NCBI GenBank assembly: GCA_030248215.1 | Contig: JASANG010002092.1 | Location: 248,001-312,000, forward strand | Length of the DNA stretch: 64,000 nucleotides | From: Enoplolaimus lenunculus | Taxonomy: Eukaryota > Nematoda > Enoplea > Enoplida > Thoracostomopsidae | Direction of reading: 5' to 3' | Part shown: positions 35,516 to 39,800 of the stretch, one piece after another | Numbering within the stretch: position 1 is the first letter of the stretch | Layout: every line of letters starts with the position of its first letter | The notes under the pieces: generated by a model | Seen by the model: the letters and a program-made list of their open reading frames with translations, nothing else | The model's database searches: none | What the model was told of the DNA's origin: nothing | Made by a program: the position numbers and the translations under genes

Positions 35516-36861
35516 AAACAACAACAACAACCACAGCAGCAGCATGGATTACGAAACAGTAATTCGGAGGTGCAATCCGGGCGTGGAATTAAGAGTAGTT
35601 GTTCCTCTGGTGGTGATGTTGTAACAAAGGCTGACACTACTGGGTGCAAAACTTCGACTGAGGGTGCCAAATTGGCGGCAGCTAGTAAAGCAAACTCGAG
35701 ATATGTCCACACTATTGGGTCAAACAATGCTGCAAAGCAGTCTCAGCCAGATGATGTTGGTAGCACCAAGATTTTGGCTTTTGAAAATGATACTTTGCCA
35801 CCTGAATCTCCTGGTAGTGGAAGTAGCAGGCCAATATCGAGTTATGCTACTAAACGAAATATTAAAATTGGACCAACTGTTAATGGTGCTAGTATAGCGA
35901 AAAGCTGTGAGCACAGTGTTCTGCTCGGTGGAACAACTGGCTCTTCCGGATATCCCATGATAACGCAGAGTATACAACGAAGCCATTTGCCTGCAAAACA
36001 TCCGCCACGAGAGATACCGCCACCTCCGACGCCGCCTCTGAACAGGTGAGTGCTCTTAATGGTATACTTTGTTGAGCATTTTTTAAACAATAAGTCTAAT
36101 ATATGTCGTCATATTAAATTAGTTTTTTGAAATCTTTTTACTTTTTACTATGTTAGTTTCAACAAGAGCGGATAATGTTTTTACAACTGTCCAACTGTGT
36201 ACATGCTGCATACAAAAGAATATACCCAGCACATGTAGCATTTTTGGCCTACCCACTGTTTAGGAGGTGGGTCAAGTTTGCTTAATTGGAGAAAATCTGT
36301 AATTATTTCGGGCGCTTAGATGCTCTGCTTAAATTATTGAGCAGATCGTGCGTTTTTGCAAATCTATACGTATTGAGTGTGACAACCCTCACAAAAATCA
36401 GGAAGATCGGGCTAAAATGTAAAGCGCGGTGGTACATTTTGCGCTATGGACAAACTCGTCAGTTGCACACTCTTCTGCATGATGGAGATTATCCACTCTT
36501 AGTTGAAATCAGCATTGTTGCACATACAGCTTGACAAAGAATAAAAGTTGTTTTATTGTCTTCTGCATGATGGAGATTATCCACTCTTAGTTGAAATCAG
36601 CATTGTTGCACATACAGCTTGACAAAGAATAAAAGTTGTTTTATTGTCTTCTGCATGATGGAGATTATCCACTCTTAGTTGAAATCAGCATTGTTGCACA
36701 TACAGCTTGATAAAGAATAAAAGTTGTTTTATTGCTGCACGATTGTGTCTTGCTTCAGCCCGACAACGCGTGTGGCTCCAAACTTGCAACGTCAGCCAGC
36801 AGCAACTCCGCAAGAACAACAAATTGTACAGCCCACGGCGGCTCAAAATAACAATATGTAA
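476..36861 (+). CDS. Larp4B: La-related protein 4 (Larp4B-like), whole gene in 20 exons, 5' partial
   Basis: Exons: 476-608, 12753-13181, 16527-16868, 18452-18968, 19442-19578, 19977-20080, 20331-20495, 21259-23538, 23789-23866, 24460-24599, 27571-28155, 28464-28541, 29677-29773, 29997-31700, 32521-32802, 33064-33175, 33341-33533, 34150-34351, 34961-36045, 36759-36861. All junctions use AG/GT and the phase is continuous: 8,766 nt, about 2,921 aa. La motif (about residues 455-540) and RRM (about 545-615) match LARP4/4B, e.g. [25 protein letters not shown]-like [12 protein letters not shown] and the ARIK box. The rest is low complexity (N, S, T, G, Q, H), a G/R-rich part and the LARP4 box [14 protein letters not shown]. 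The family binds poly(A)/AU-rich mRNA and PABP in the cytoplasm and stabilises mRNA. As I recall, the Drosophila protein is about half this size, so the length is unusual. The first exons and the use of 476-608 and 12753-13181 are inferred from phase. Confidence 0.9.
1570..2475 (+). repeat. 16-bp minisatellite (CGTCCGGACAAAAGG), split by a hAT insertion
   Basis: Units of about 16 bp, such as CCGTCCGGACAAAAGG and TCGTCCGGACAAAAGG, run from about 2312 to 2475 in roughly ten copies. Degenerate copies lie at 1570-1654, on the other side of the hAT element at 1655-2311. The core GTCCGGAC is palindromic. The pattern keeps several frames open on both strands; those ORFs are not genes. Confidence 0.85.
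1655..2311 (+). mobile_element. Degraded hAT transposon, copy A, with 8-bp target duplication
   Basis: The ends are inverted: CAGGGATGGGCGGTCTCG on the left and its complement CGAGACCGCCCATCCCTG on the right. The flanking octamers CCCTCTGG (1647-1654) and CCGTCTGG (2312-2319) agree at 7 of 8 positions, the 8-bp duplication expected of hAT. Inside, around 1850-1945, a frame reads [14 protein letters not shown] and LRNRVTP, recognisable as the C-terminal hATC dimerisation region (SERxFSTAG...RNRLxP). The remainder of the transposase is missing, so the copy cannot move on its own. Confidence 0.85.
2738..2815 (+). mobile_element. Fragment of the same hAT family (terminal part)
   Basis: The text AAAAAAGCGAGACCGAGACC followed by CCGAGACTCCCATCTCTG resembles the right terminus of copies A and B, decayed. 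No left end or target duplication could be paired with it. Confidence 0.5.
2984..3092 (-). repeat. Inverted copy of the 16-bp CGTCCGGACAAAA minisatellite
   Basis: Units such as TTTTGTCCGGACGG and TTTGTCTGGCGG are the reverse complement of the array at 1570-2475. About six decayed units are present. The two arrays face each other about 500 bp apart. Confidence 0.75.
4590..4703 (-). mobile_element. hAT-like MITE fragment, GTGCCGAT family
   Basis: It begins ATGTGCCGATTAATC and contains alternating GCATCGGC and CCGAT motifs, the pattern shared with pieces at 5687-5790, 6411-6460, 6943-7052, 10331-10398 and 53930-54154. Copy B of the GGGATGGGCGG hAT family is inserted at its right edge. Confidence 0.6.
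4704..5464 (+). mobile_element. Degraded hAT transposon, copy B, with 8-bp target duplication
   Basis: It starts CCGGGATGGGCGG and ends CCGCTCATCCCTG. The flanks CGGCATAA (4696-4703) and CCGCATAA (5465-5472) agree at 7 of 8 positions. Internal sequence is colinear with copy A (CACAGAGGTGAAAAAGCGAG, ATACAGCGATTTGAGAAAC, GTGACACCTCCGGCTACC) plus about 120 bp more around 4980-5100. That extra part may come from the transposase but is too decayed to assign. Confidence 0.85.
5687..5790 (+). mobile_element. hAT-like MITE fragment, GTGCCGAT family
   Basis: The segment reads TTGGAATCAGCATCGG, then CGGTATCGGCAAAAATTTTGG, then TATCGGCACATTCCT. It is closely similar to 6943-7052 and to the right half of the better preserved copy at 53930-54154. 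Confidence 0.65.
6540..6716 (-). repeat. tRNA-derived SINE-like element, copy 1
   Basis: Read on the minus strand, 6658-6581 looks like a tRNA: GGCTGCGTAGCTAAGTGG (acceptor arm and A box), then GGATTCGAGACCC (B box), closing with CGCAGCA, which nearly pairs with the 5' arm. The 3' anticodon stem is broken, so it is not a working tRNA. The flank TTCAAGTGAAGCAGTACC at 6540 is repeated at copy 2, which makes this a dispersed element and not a lone tRNA pseudogene. Confidence 0.7.
6794..6935 (-). repeat. tRNA-derived SINE-like element, copy 2
   Basis: The minus-strand tRNA-like part (6912-6839) reads CTGCGTAGCTCAGTGGTTAG (A box), GCGGACCGGTAATCCGC (intact anticodon stem, 7-nt loop), then AGTTCGAGCCCCAC (B box). 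Position 33 of the loop is C and not U, and the T stem has mismatches. It shares its non-tRNA flank with copy 1, about 250 bp away in the same orientation. Confidence 0.72.
6943..7052 (+). mobile_element. hAT-like MITE fragment, GTGCCGAT family
   Basis: The sequence AAAATTGGAATCGGCATC, then CATCGGCAAAAAATTTGG and ACCGGCACTTCC is the third close relative of the right part of the element at 53930-54154. It directly abuts SINE copy 2. Confidence 0.6.
7214..7385. repeat. CCGGGTCCGGG-type MITE piece with a 34-bp direct repeat
   Basis: It contains two adjacent near-identical stretches of about 34 bp (7257-7290 and 7291-7325, each with ATCCGGTTAC and GGTTTGCATTTTTAACAG). CCGGGTCCGGG-like pieces lie near both edges (about 7229 and 7361). 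Probably a decayed MITE; its ends were not resolved. Confidence 0.5.
8028..8140. mobile_element. MITE left end, CAGGGTGCACCCGGAATTCCG
   Basis: The opening CAGGGTGCACCCGGAATTCC followed by repeated GGTTCCGGCATTTTTTC matches termini of the CAGGGTGCAACCGG family seen at 11498, 28550, 28956, 42892 and 44894. The right end is unclear. Confidence 0.6.
9205..9400. mobile_element. CCGGATAT-rich MITE piece
   Basis: Repeated AACCGGAGC, CGGATATTAACCG and ACCGGATATCCGGTCGATC motifs place it with the family at 24776-24890, 25565-25665, 28550-28741 and 46124-46389. No target duplication was found. Confidence 0.55.
10331..10398. mobile_element. hAT-like MITE end, GTGCCGAT family
   Basis: GATGCCGATGCCGATTAATT followed by GGCACATCCCTAG is one terminus of the family whose full copy lies at 53930-54154. 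Confidence 0.6.
11498..11822 (+). mobile_element. MITE, CAGGGTGCAACCGGAATTCCG family, copy 1
   Basis: It starts CAGGGTGCAACCGGAATTCC and ends near TAATCCAGTTCTGCTTTGCAG. It is colinear with the element at 28956-29385: shared GATTGCACAATCAATCG, TTGTTGTGATA, AACCATCGCCAATCTGTTC and CCAGCTAACAGGCACC. No transposase is left. Confidence 0.7.
12509..12574. repeat. Exact 33-bp tandem duplication
   Basis: The 33-bp segment beginning GTTAGCAACATTTCATGTG occurs twice in direct succession (12509-12541 and 12542-12574) without a difference. It lies about 180 bp upstream of the exon at 12753, so it is a recent event. Confidence 0.9.
12753..13181 (+). CDS. Larp4B: Larp4B exon with internal ATG (12764); cassette or alternative start
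   Basis: The open frame reads [20 protein letters not shown] from ATG 12764 and runs to HQFTA plus one base, with donor GTAAGC. If acceptor ATTTAG before 12753 is used, the exon is phase 1 in and phase 1 out and adds EYND before the Met, so it can be included or skipped between 476-608 and 16527-16868. A stop codon at 12722-12724 blocks the frame upstream. The alternative is that it is the first coding exon of a shorter isoform transcribed from a nearby start. Confidence 0.75.
13182..16526 (+). other. Larp4B: Intron 2 of Larp4B (3.3 kb)
   Basis: No exon seen. It holds a CAGGAACAAGAACAGGAA-rich MITE-like patch (about 13590-14000), the 65-bp tandem array at 14961-15520 and AT-rich sequence. 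The minus-strand open frames of 175-196 codons inside the array are products of the repeat and not genes. Confidence 0.7.
14961..15520. repeat. 65-bp tandem satellite array with internal hairpin
   Basis: The anchor GGACCGCAAAATAGCTGGG recurs at 14965, 15030, 15095, 15160, 15257, 15322, 15387, 15452 and (decayed) 15517, a strict 65-bp period with one unit lengthened by 32 bp. Each monomer carries exact 8-bp inverted arms CGGACCGC and GCGGTCCG around an 11-nt loop. It is much more GC-rich than its surroundings. Because 65 is not a multiple of 3 and no monomer frame holds a stop on the minus strand, all three minus frames stay open. Confidence 0.95.
16527..16868 (+). CDS. Larp4B: Larp4B exon, acidic start then S/T/G-rich
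   Basis: Acceptor TTTCAG, donor GTAAGT. It encodes (D)[19 protein letters not shown] and ends GSQVSP plus one base. The first two bases complete Asp with the G left by either upstream exon. The Ser/Asn/Thr-rich content resembles the disordered N-terminus of LARP4 proteins. No domain seen. Confidence 0.85.
18452..18968 (+). CDS. Larp4B: Larp4B exon, N-terminal disordered part and start of La motif
   Basis: It starts (G)[19 protein letters not shown] and passes a CAA-coded QQQQQQPP run. It ends [15 protein letters not shown], the first helix of the La motif, where LARP4 has LKKTLEFCLSR. The donor is the weak GTTAGC, and reading through would hit a stop within five codons, so splicing here is required. 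Confidence 0.93.
19442..19578 (+). CDS. Larp4B: Larp4B exon, core of the La motif
   Basis: [20 protein letters not shown] then [19 protein letters not shown] and IVDVLK. This is nearly superimposable on the human LARP4/4B La motif (RENLASDMYLISQMDSDQYV). The winged-helix fold contributes to RNA 3'-end or poly(A) binding in the family. Confidence 0.97.
19977..20080 (+). CDS. Larp4B: Larp4B exon, La motif to RRM linker and first RRM strand
   Basis: [20 protein letters not shown] then [15 protein letters not shown], corresponding to VQVDEKGEKVRPNQNRCIVI of the human protein. The strand CSLILREIP is the RNP2-like element of the LARP4 RRM. Phase 1 in, phase 0 out. Confidence 0.97.
20331..20495 (+). 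CDS. Larp4B: Larp4B exon, RRM
   Basis: [20 protein letters not shown] then [20 protein letters not shown] and [14 protein letters not shown]. It matches the second half of the LARP4-type RRM (WFITFETEADAQQAYKYLRE, VKTFQGKPI). Exactly 55 codons, phase 0 on both sides. Confidence 0.97.
21259..23538 (+). CDS. Larp4B: Larp4B giant low-complexity exon (760 codons)
   Basis: It opens [12 protein letters not shown], the conserved box right after the LARP4 RRM. Some 740 residues rich in G, N, S, T, A and C follow, with a CAA/CAG-coded Gln patch (about 22900-22945). It ends QPVINL at donor GTGAGC. I see no domain in the long middle, but many Cys residues recur ([23 protein letters not shown]), which is unusual for a disordered region. 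If intron 23539-23788 were retained, translation would stop ten codons on, at 23566. Confidence 0.92.
23789..23866 (+). CDS. Larp4B: Larp4B short exon [17 protein letters not shown]
   Basis: Acceptor TTTCAG, donor GTTAGT, 26 codons, phase 0 at both ends. It encodes [20 protein letters not shown] and ends FNLGE, resembling the proline/aromatic segment after the LARP4 RRM. Its size and phase would allow skipping without a frameshift. Confidence 0.85.
24460..24599 (+). CDS. Larp4B: Larp4B exon, start of the G/R-rich segment
   Basis: [20 protein letters not shown] then [20 protein letters not shown] and GSGRGR. The RG-rich tail is typical of RNA-binding proteins and probably adds nonspecific RNA contacts or arginine-methylation sites (inference). 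Ends in phase 2. Confidence 0.9.
24776..24890. mobile_element. CCGGATAT-type MITE fragment
   Basis: GGCCGGATATTAATTTTTTAG and paired TACCGGAGCCGGAT motifs relate it to the pieces at 9205 and 46124. Intronic, ends unclear. Confidence 0.5.
25021..25513 (-). mobile_element. hAT-family MITE, copy C, perfect 8-bp target duplication
   Basis: The element runs from CAGGAATGGGCAGTCTCGG to CCGAGACCGCCCATCC and is inverted relative to copies A and B. GTATTTTG stands directly on both sides (25013-25020 and 25514-25521), a perfect 8-bp duplication. It shares the subterminal TTTCGGTAACGGTTAAAA with copy A on the opposite strand. It lies in the intron 24600-27570. Confidence 0.92.
25565..25665. mobile_element. 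CCGGATAT-type MITE fragment next to copy C
   Basis: TATCGGGTTTCCGGTAGG then CCGGATATTAAACCGG and CCGGATATCCAGTCG. Same family as 28550-28741; one terminus seems preserved. Confidence 0.55.
26946..27065 (+). mobile_element. Truncated hAT copy D, left end only
   Basis: TAGGATGGGCGGTCTCGG starts a stretch colinear with the first about 120 bp of copies A and B (CAAGTCTCG, AGAGGTGAAAA). The right part is absent. Confidence 0.75.
27571..28155 (+). CDS. Larp4B: Larp4B exon, H/N/S/G-rich
   Basis: It continues the RG region ([14 protein letters not shown]), has a short AAC-coded Asn run near 27720 and ends FSNVPQG. Acceptor TTTTAG, donor GTAAGT. No domain recognised. Confidence 0.9.
28464..28541 (+). 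CDS. Larp4B: Larp4B short exon [20 protein letters not shown]
   Basis: 26 codons with RG and aromatic residues ([23 protein letters not shown]). Phase 2 in and 2 out. The donor is GTAAACGG, with a MITE starting only 8 bp into the intron. Confidence 0.88.
28550..28741. mobile_element. MITE inserted 8 bp after a Larp4B splice donor
   Basis: It begins CAGGGTGCGCCCGGATATCC and ends about TTCAATATCCGTATCCG. The 8 bp before it, GTAAACGG, are the first bases of the intron. GTAAATTT follows the right end, so the duplicated target may be the donor itself (5 of 8 match). The inner sequence has CCGGTTTAATATCCGG and TACGTATCCGG. Confidence 0.6.
28956..29385 (+). mobile_element. MITE, CAGGATGCAACCGGAATTCCG family, copy 2
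   Basis: Left end CAGGATGCAACCGGAATTCC; right end about TTCCGGTTTGCAGTATGCTCAG. Flanks CATTTAAC and TATTTACC agree at 6 of 8 bases, suggesting a hAT-type duplication. Colinear with the copy at 11498-11822. Confidence 0.7.
29677..29773 (+). CDS. Larp4B: Larp4B exon, RG-rich then SFPWNS
   Basis: (S)[20 protein letters not shown] then [12 protein letters not shown]. The last part of the G/R-rich segment. Acceptor GTTTCAG, donor GTACGT, phase 2 in, phase 0 out. Confidence 0.9.
29997..31700 (+). CDS. Larp4B: Larp4B exon with poly-Asn tracts and the conserved FPPLPG box
   Basis: 568 codons, phase 0 at both ends. They start [13 protein letters not shown]. There are two Asn tracts, AAT-coded at about 30465-30575 and AAC-coded at about 31003-31140, an acidic middle, then [17 protein letters not shown] near the end. 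That last box is conserved in LARP4/4B (FDLE..FPPLPG) and is the best anchor for this exon. Poly-Leu, poly-Thr and similar open frames here are shadows of the triplet runs. Confidence 0.94.
31003..31140. repeat. Larp4B: (AAC)n trinucleotide run inside Larp4B exon
   Basis: AGC/AAC then about 30 uninterrupted AAC triplets encoding Asn. It is likely variable in length between individuals (inference from the purity of the run). Confidence 0.9.
32521..32802 (+). CDS. Larp4B: Larp4B exon [20 protein letters not shown]
   Basis: 94 codons, phase 0 at both ends, acceptor TTTTTTGCAG, donor GTGAGT. It begins [16 protein letters not shown], a plausible short helix, and closes VLKNAWNK. Function unknown to me. 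Confidence 0.88.
33064..33175 (+). CDS. Larp4B: Larp4B exon [20 protein letters not shown]
   Basis: Phase 0 in and phase 1 out at the donor GTTAGT. It encodes an N/S/K-rich stretch ending KNIIDEDQR plus one base. Its acceptor is TTTTATAG. Confidence 0.82.
33341..33533 (+). CDS. Larp4B: Larp4B exon, T-rich
   Basis: (N)[19 protein letters not shown], then a Thr/Ala-rich run, ending FSQQIQ plus AG before donor GTATCA. Phase 1 in, 2 out. The donor is weak, but the AG joins in phase with the next exon. Confidence 0.8.
34150..34351 (+). CDS. Larp4B: Larp4B exon, ends VATQTSAE
   Basis: [20 protein letters not shown] then [20 protein letters not shown] and [10 protein letters not shown]. Acceptor GTTTGCAG, donor GTAGGT. 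Phase 2 in, 0 out. Confidence 0.88.
34961..36045 (+). CDS. Larp4B: Larp4B exon with His and Gln tracts and LSYAEMAQK
   Basis: It starts [20 protein letters not shown], carries two CAA-rich Gln tracts (about 35110-35275 and 35436-35545) separated by [16 protein letters not shown], and ends [24 protein letters not shown] recalls the LARP4 C-terminal motif (SYAEVCQ-type). The proline-rich end could bind SH3/WW partners (inference). Confidence 0.92.
36471..36734. repeat. 88-bp unit repeated three times, nearly identical
   Basis: Units start at 36471, 36559 and 36647 with TCTTCTGCATGATGGAG and end TAAAAGTTGTTTTATTG. I see one base differing among them (GACAAAG versus GATAAAG). The array ends 24 bp before the acceptor of the last Larp4B exon. 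Each unit contains AATAAA. Confidence 0.95.
36759..36861 (+). CDS. Larp4B: Larp4B last exon and stop
   Basis: (S)[20 protein letters not shown] then [13 protein letters not shown] and TAA at 36859-36861. The stop overlaps ATATGTAAGTCA, itself a strong splice donor (exon would end at 36857), so an alternative C-terminus encoded further on is possible. I did not find a convincing following exon. Confidence 0.8.
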
Positions 36862-39800
36862 GTCATAATTAAATTATGTTCACATTTTAACATTATTTTG
36901 CCTTACCCATTCACTTATGGAGGTTTGAAACCATGAAAATAGAGGAAAAACGATTACATTATATAACGTCCTTTTATATTCTTGATCAAATTTTGCGTCC
37001 ATTTTCATTATTAGGTGTGTTCTGGATCTAACCGACCCACCATAAAATAATGAGAGGTGATCATGGGTAAAACGCAACGTCACTCTTGTTTATAGACGTA
37101 AAGCGCTATTGTAATATTACTTTTGTCGTGCGCTTTATGAGCCTGAGATCGTAAGTTGAAAGGTTTGTATTAATGGTTGGCAATAAACATTGAAATACAA
37201 ATGAAGTGTGGTAGTGTATAATTTTGCATCTCCACGAAAATTAAATTTTGTTTTCACTATCCTTTGCACGGCTGGTTTTCCTTTGCTGTCAAAGTCAAAG
37301 TCGGTGGACGCAGTGTTTTAGCGATAACATTGCTTTTCGTTATTTGTAGCACCTCCACGAAATTCGTAGCATCGGCAGAGTGACCGCAAATGGAAACCTT
37401 GTTTCGACAACGGTTGCATTGAAAATTGCCTAGTTCGTTGGAAGCGTATGCAATAAATTACACTATGTATTTTATTTAAAGTCCAAGCAAAGTACGTATG
37501 TACTGTTAATCTACAACTTTGAAAAAATGTTTCTATTAGCTTGGGTTCTCGCGTTCGTTAGCACTAGTCAACACGAAACAATATTGTCATAACGTAACGT
37601 GTATGTATTGTCAAAAGCGTAGCCAGGTGTACATTTAATGGTCAAACCTCTTTTGTTTTTTGTAGCCCATGGGTTTCAGGAACTTTTTCAGTTTTTAATT
37701 CGCTTTAAATGTTTTATATAAGGTGTGTACGCCAAACATTTGTCCAAAATCCTGGTTCCGCTCTTGATGTCTGTCGTGTTATGTTCTCTGTTTGTTATTA
37801 TTATTATTATTGTGTCGTTAATATTAATGTACACAGCATGCATTGCGTAAATGCGTTCCATATTGAACGAACAACTTAGCAAAATACGGCGCGTATTCGC
37901 AGGTTCGAAGTTATTGGCAATTATTCATTATAGTATTTGAATTTTGATTTTGTTTATATGTTAATTCTGTTTATGATGGTTAACATTAATGATATACACA
38001 TTATGCTACACAATATATAACATACTATCCATAATGTTGCAATGTCATGGAGCGTGCGCGTGTTACGATAGATGCGCTATTGTGTTCAGAAGCTGTGTCA
38101 GATCACAACTTGCTATTATAGAAATAAAGTGGAACAATTTAGCTGTCCCTCTGTTAATAATAATTGTACTGTTTGAAAAAATACATTATTATGAGTGTAG
38201 CAGAATACAGCGTGATAAAGATCAGCATTAACAAGTTTAGTGTTCAGTCTTTCGTGGTAAAACCACTACGCACTCATGGTTAACACGAAGAGGTTTTCGC
38301 CAGTTTGTGCTTATCCGTAAGGTTTTCGTGCTTATCGTACGGTGCCTTTAAAATAATCAGAAAGTATAGTTAACCTTAATATCCTGTTTGTATATATTTG
38401 GTAATCAAAACGCAGTGCTAGATTGAGCAATTGGTATTTGTTAAAAAAATTTATGTAATATATTTAACTTTCGCTGTCGTTTTTGTCTGAACTGGTGTTG
38501 TTTGTTTTTTGCTCATGCCATCACATTTAATTCTCCAGGTTTCCATTGATTGAAAGCCTGGTTGAATTGTTTTAGGTCAAGAATGAGAGCGTGAATTAAG
38601 CAAGCGATCAAAGTAAAAACTTCAAAACTACATACAAATTGTTTATGACAGGCAACCCCATGAATAACGTTCATTTTCAATTAAAGTTAGGCTCGCTGGC
38701 AGGCGACACAGTTGAATAGTTCTGTTAACGTGGTATTAAATTCATTGGTTCATATAAATACACATTATGTTTGATAGTCGTTGATTACGAGTAATATTCG
38801 ATAGAGTAATAGTCGACAGTTTTCGTCATTGTTCCAAACCAAACTGCAGATATAACGCGGTAAACGATGGATGGAGTCGACGCTGGATTTAACTAGAAAC
38901 ATATTTTAGTGCTGTACTTTTTTATAATTAGTCTTGAAAGTGACAAACGGTACTATTAAAATAGTGTTAATTTTTAACAGTTAAAAAAATATAGTGATTA
39001 CGCTGCAATTACCTGACATTGATAGATAGCTCTTAAGCGTTGTTATGGTGAAACAGCGTATTTTGCTGATCCGAACTTGACTTGTGCCTTTGCATGGAAT
39101 ATGTAATTTAAATGTATATATATATATGTGAAGATTTATAACAAAAAGTATTTATTTACAGAGATTTATGTATACACAATTTATTGCGTGTGCGTTTAGC
39201 AAGTCCACAGCTACGAGCCGAGCGTCAGGGTGTTACCGGAGTTTAACAAAACCGATGAAGGTTGATTTGCTGATCCGGAGGCTAATTTGTGGATGTAATC
39301 TGAATATTGTTTGAGTTTTCTGTTCAGTTTTAATGAACTGAAATGTATAGCTTTTAACTGCCGGTATTCAACTAGGTTTAATTTGCTGTGAATTTGTCTT
39401 TAAGTCAGCATACAAACAGTGTTTAAATTTGCTCGCTTTGTCTGTTTTGGTTTGCTTTGTTTGTTTTGTGTTTATATGTTTGCGACGTACCGCTTGTAAC
39501 GCATCTTATTCCATATACCTATATATGTGTGTCATAAACGCTAATTGATGTTCGGGCACGACAGCACAAACTAATAAAACTAGAATAAAATTTAACATAT
39601 TCAACCAATTATGGTCGCAACGAATCTGTTTTATTTTTTATATCCAATGACATTTAGTTTTCTTGTAGTTCTCCTTGTCCTCGTGTTCAGTAATTGACCT
39701 TTATGCCGCCGCCCAGTTGGCAAATGAAACTAACCGTTGTTCAAAACACAACATAATATTTATAAGTACTACCATATTTTGCAATGAAGCACTTTTGAAA

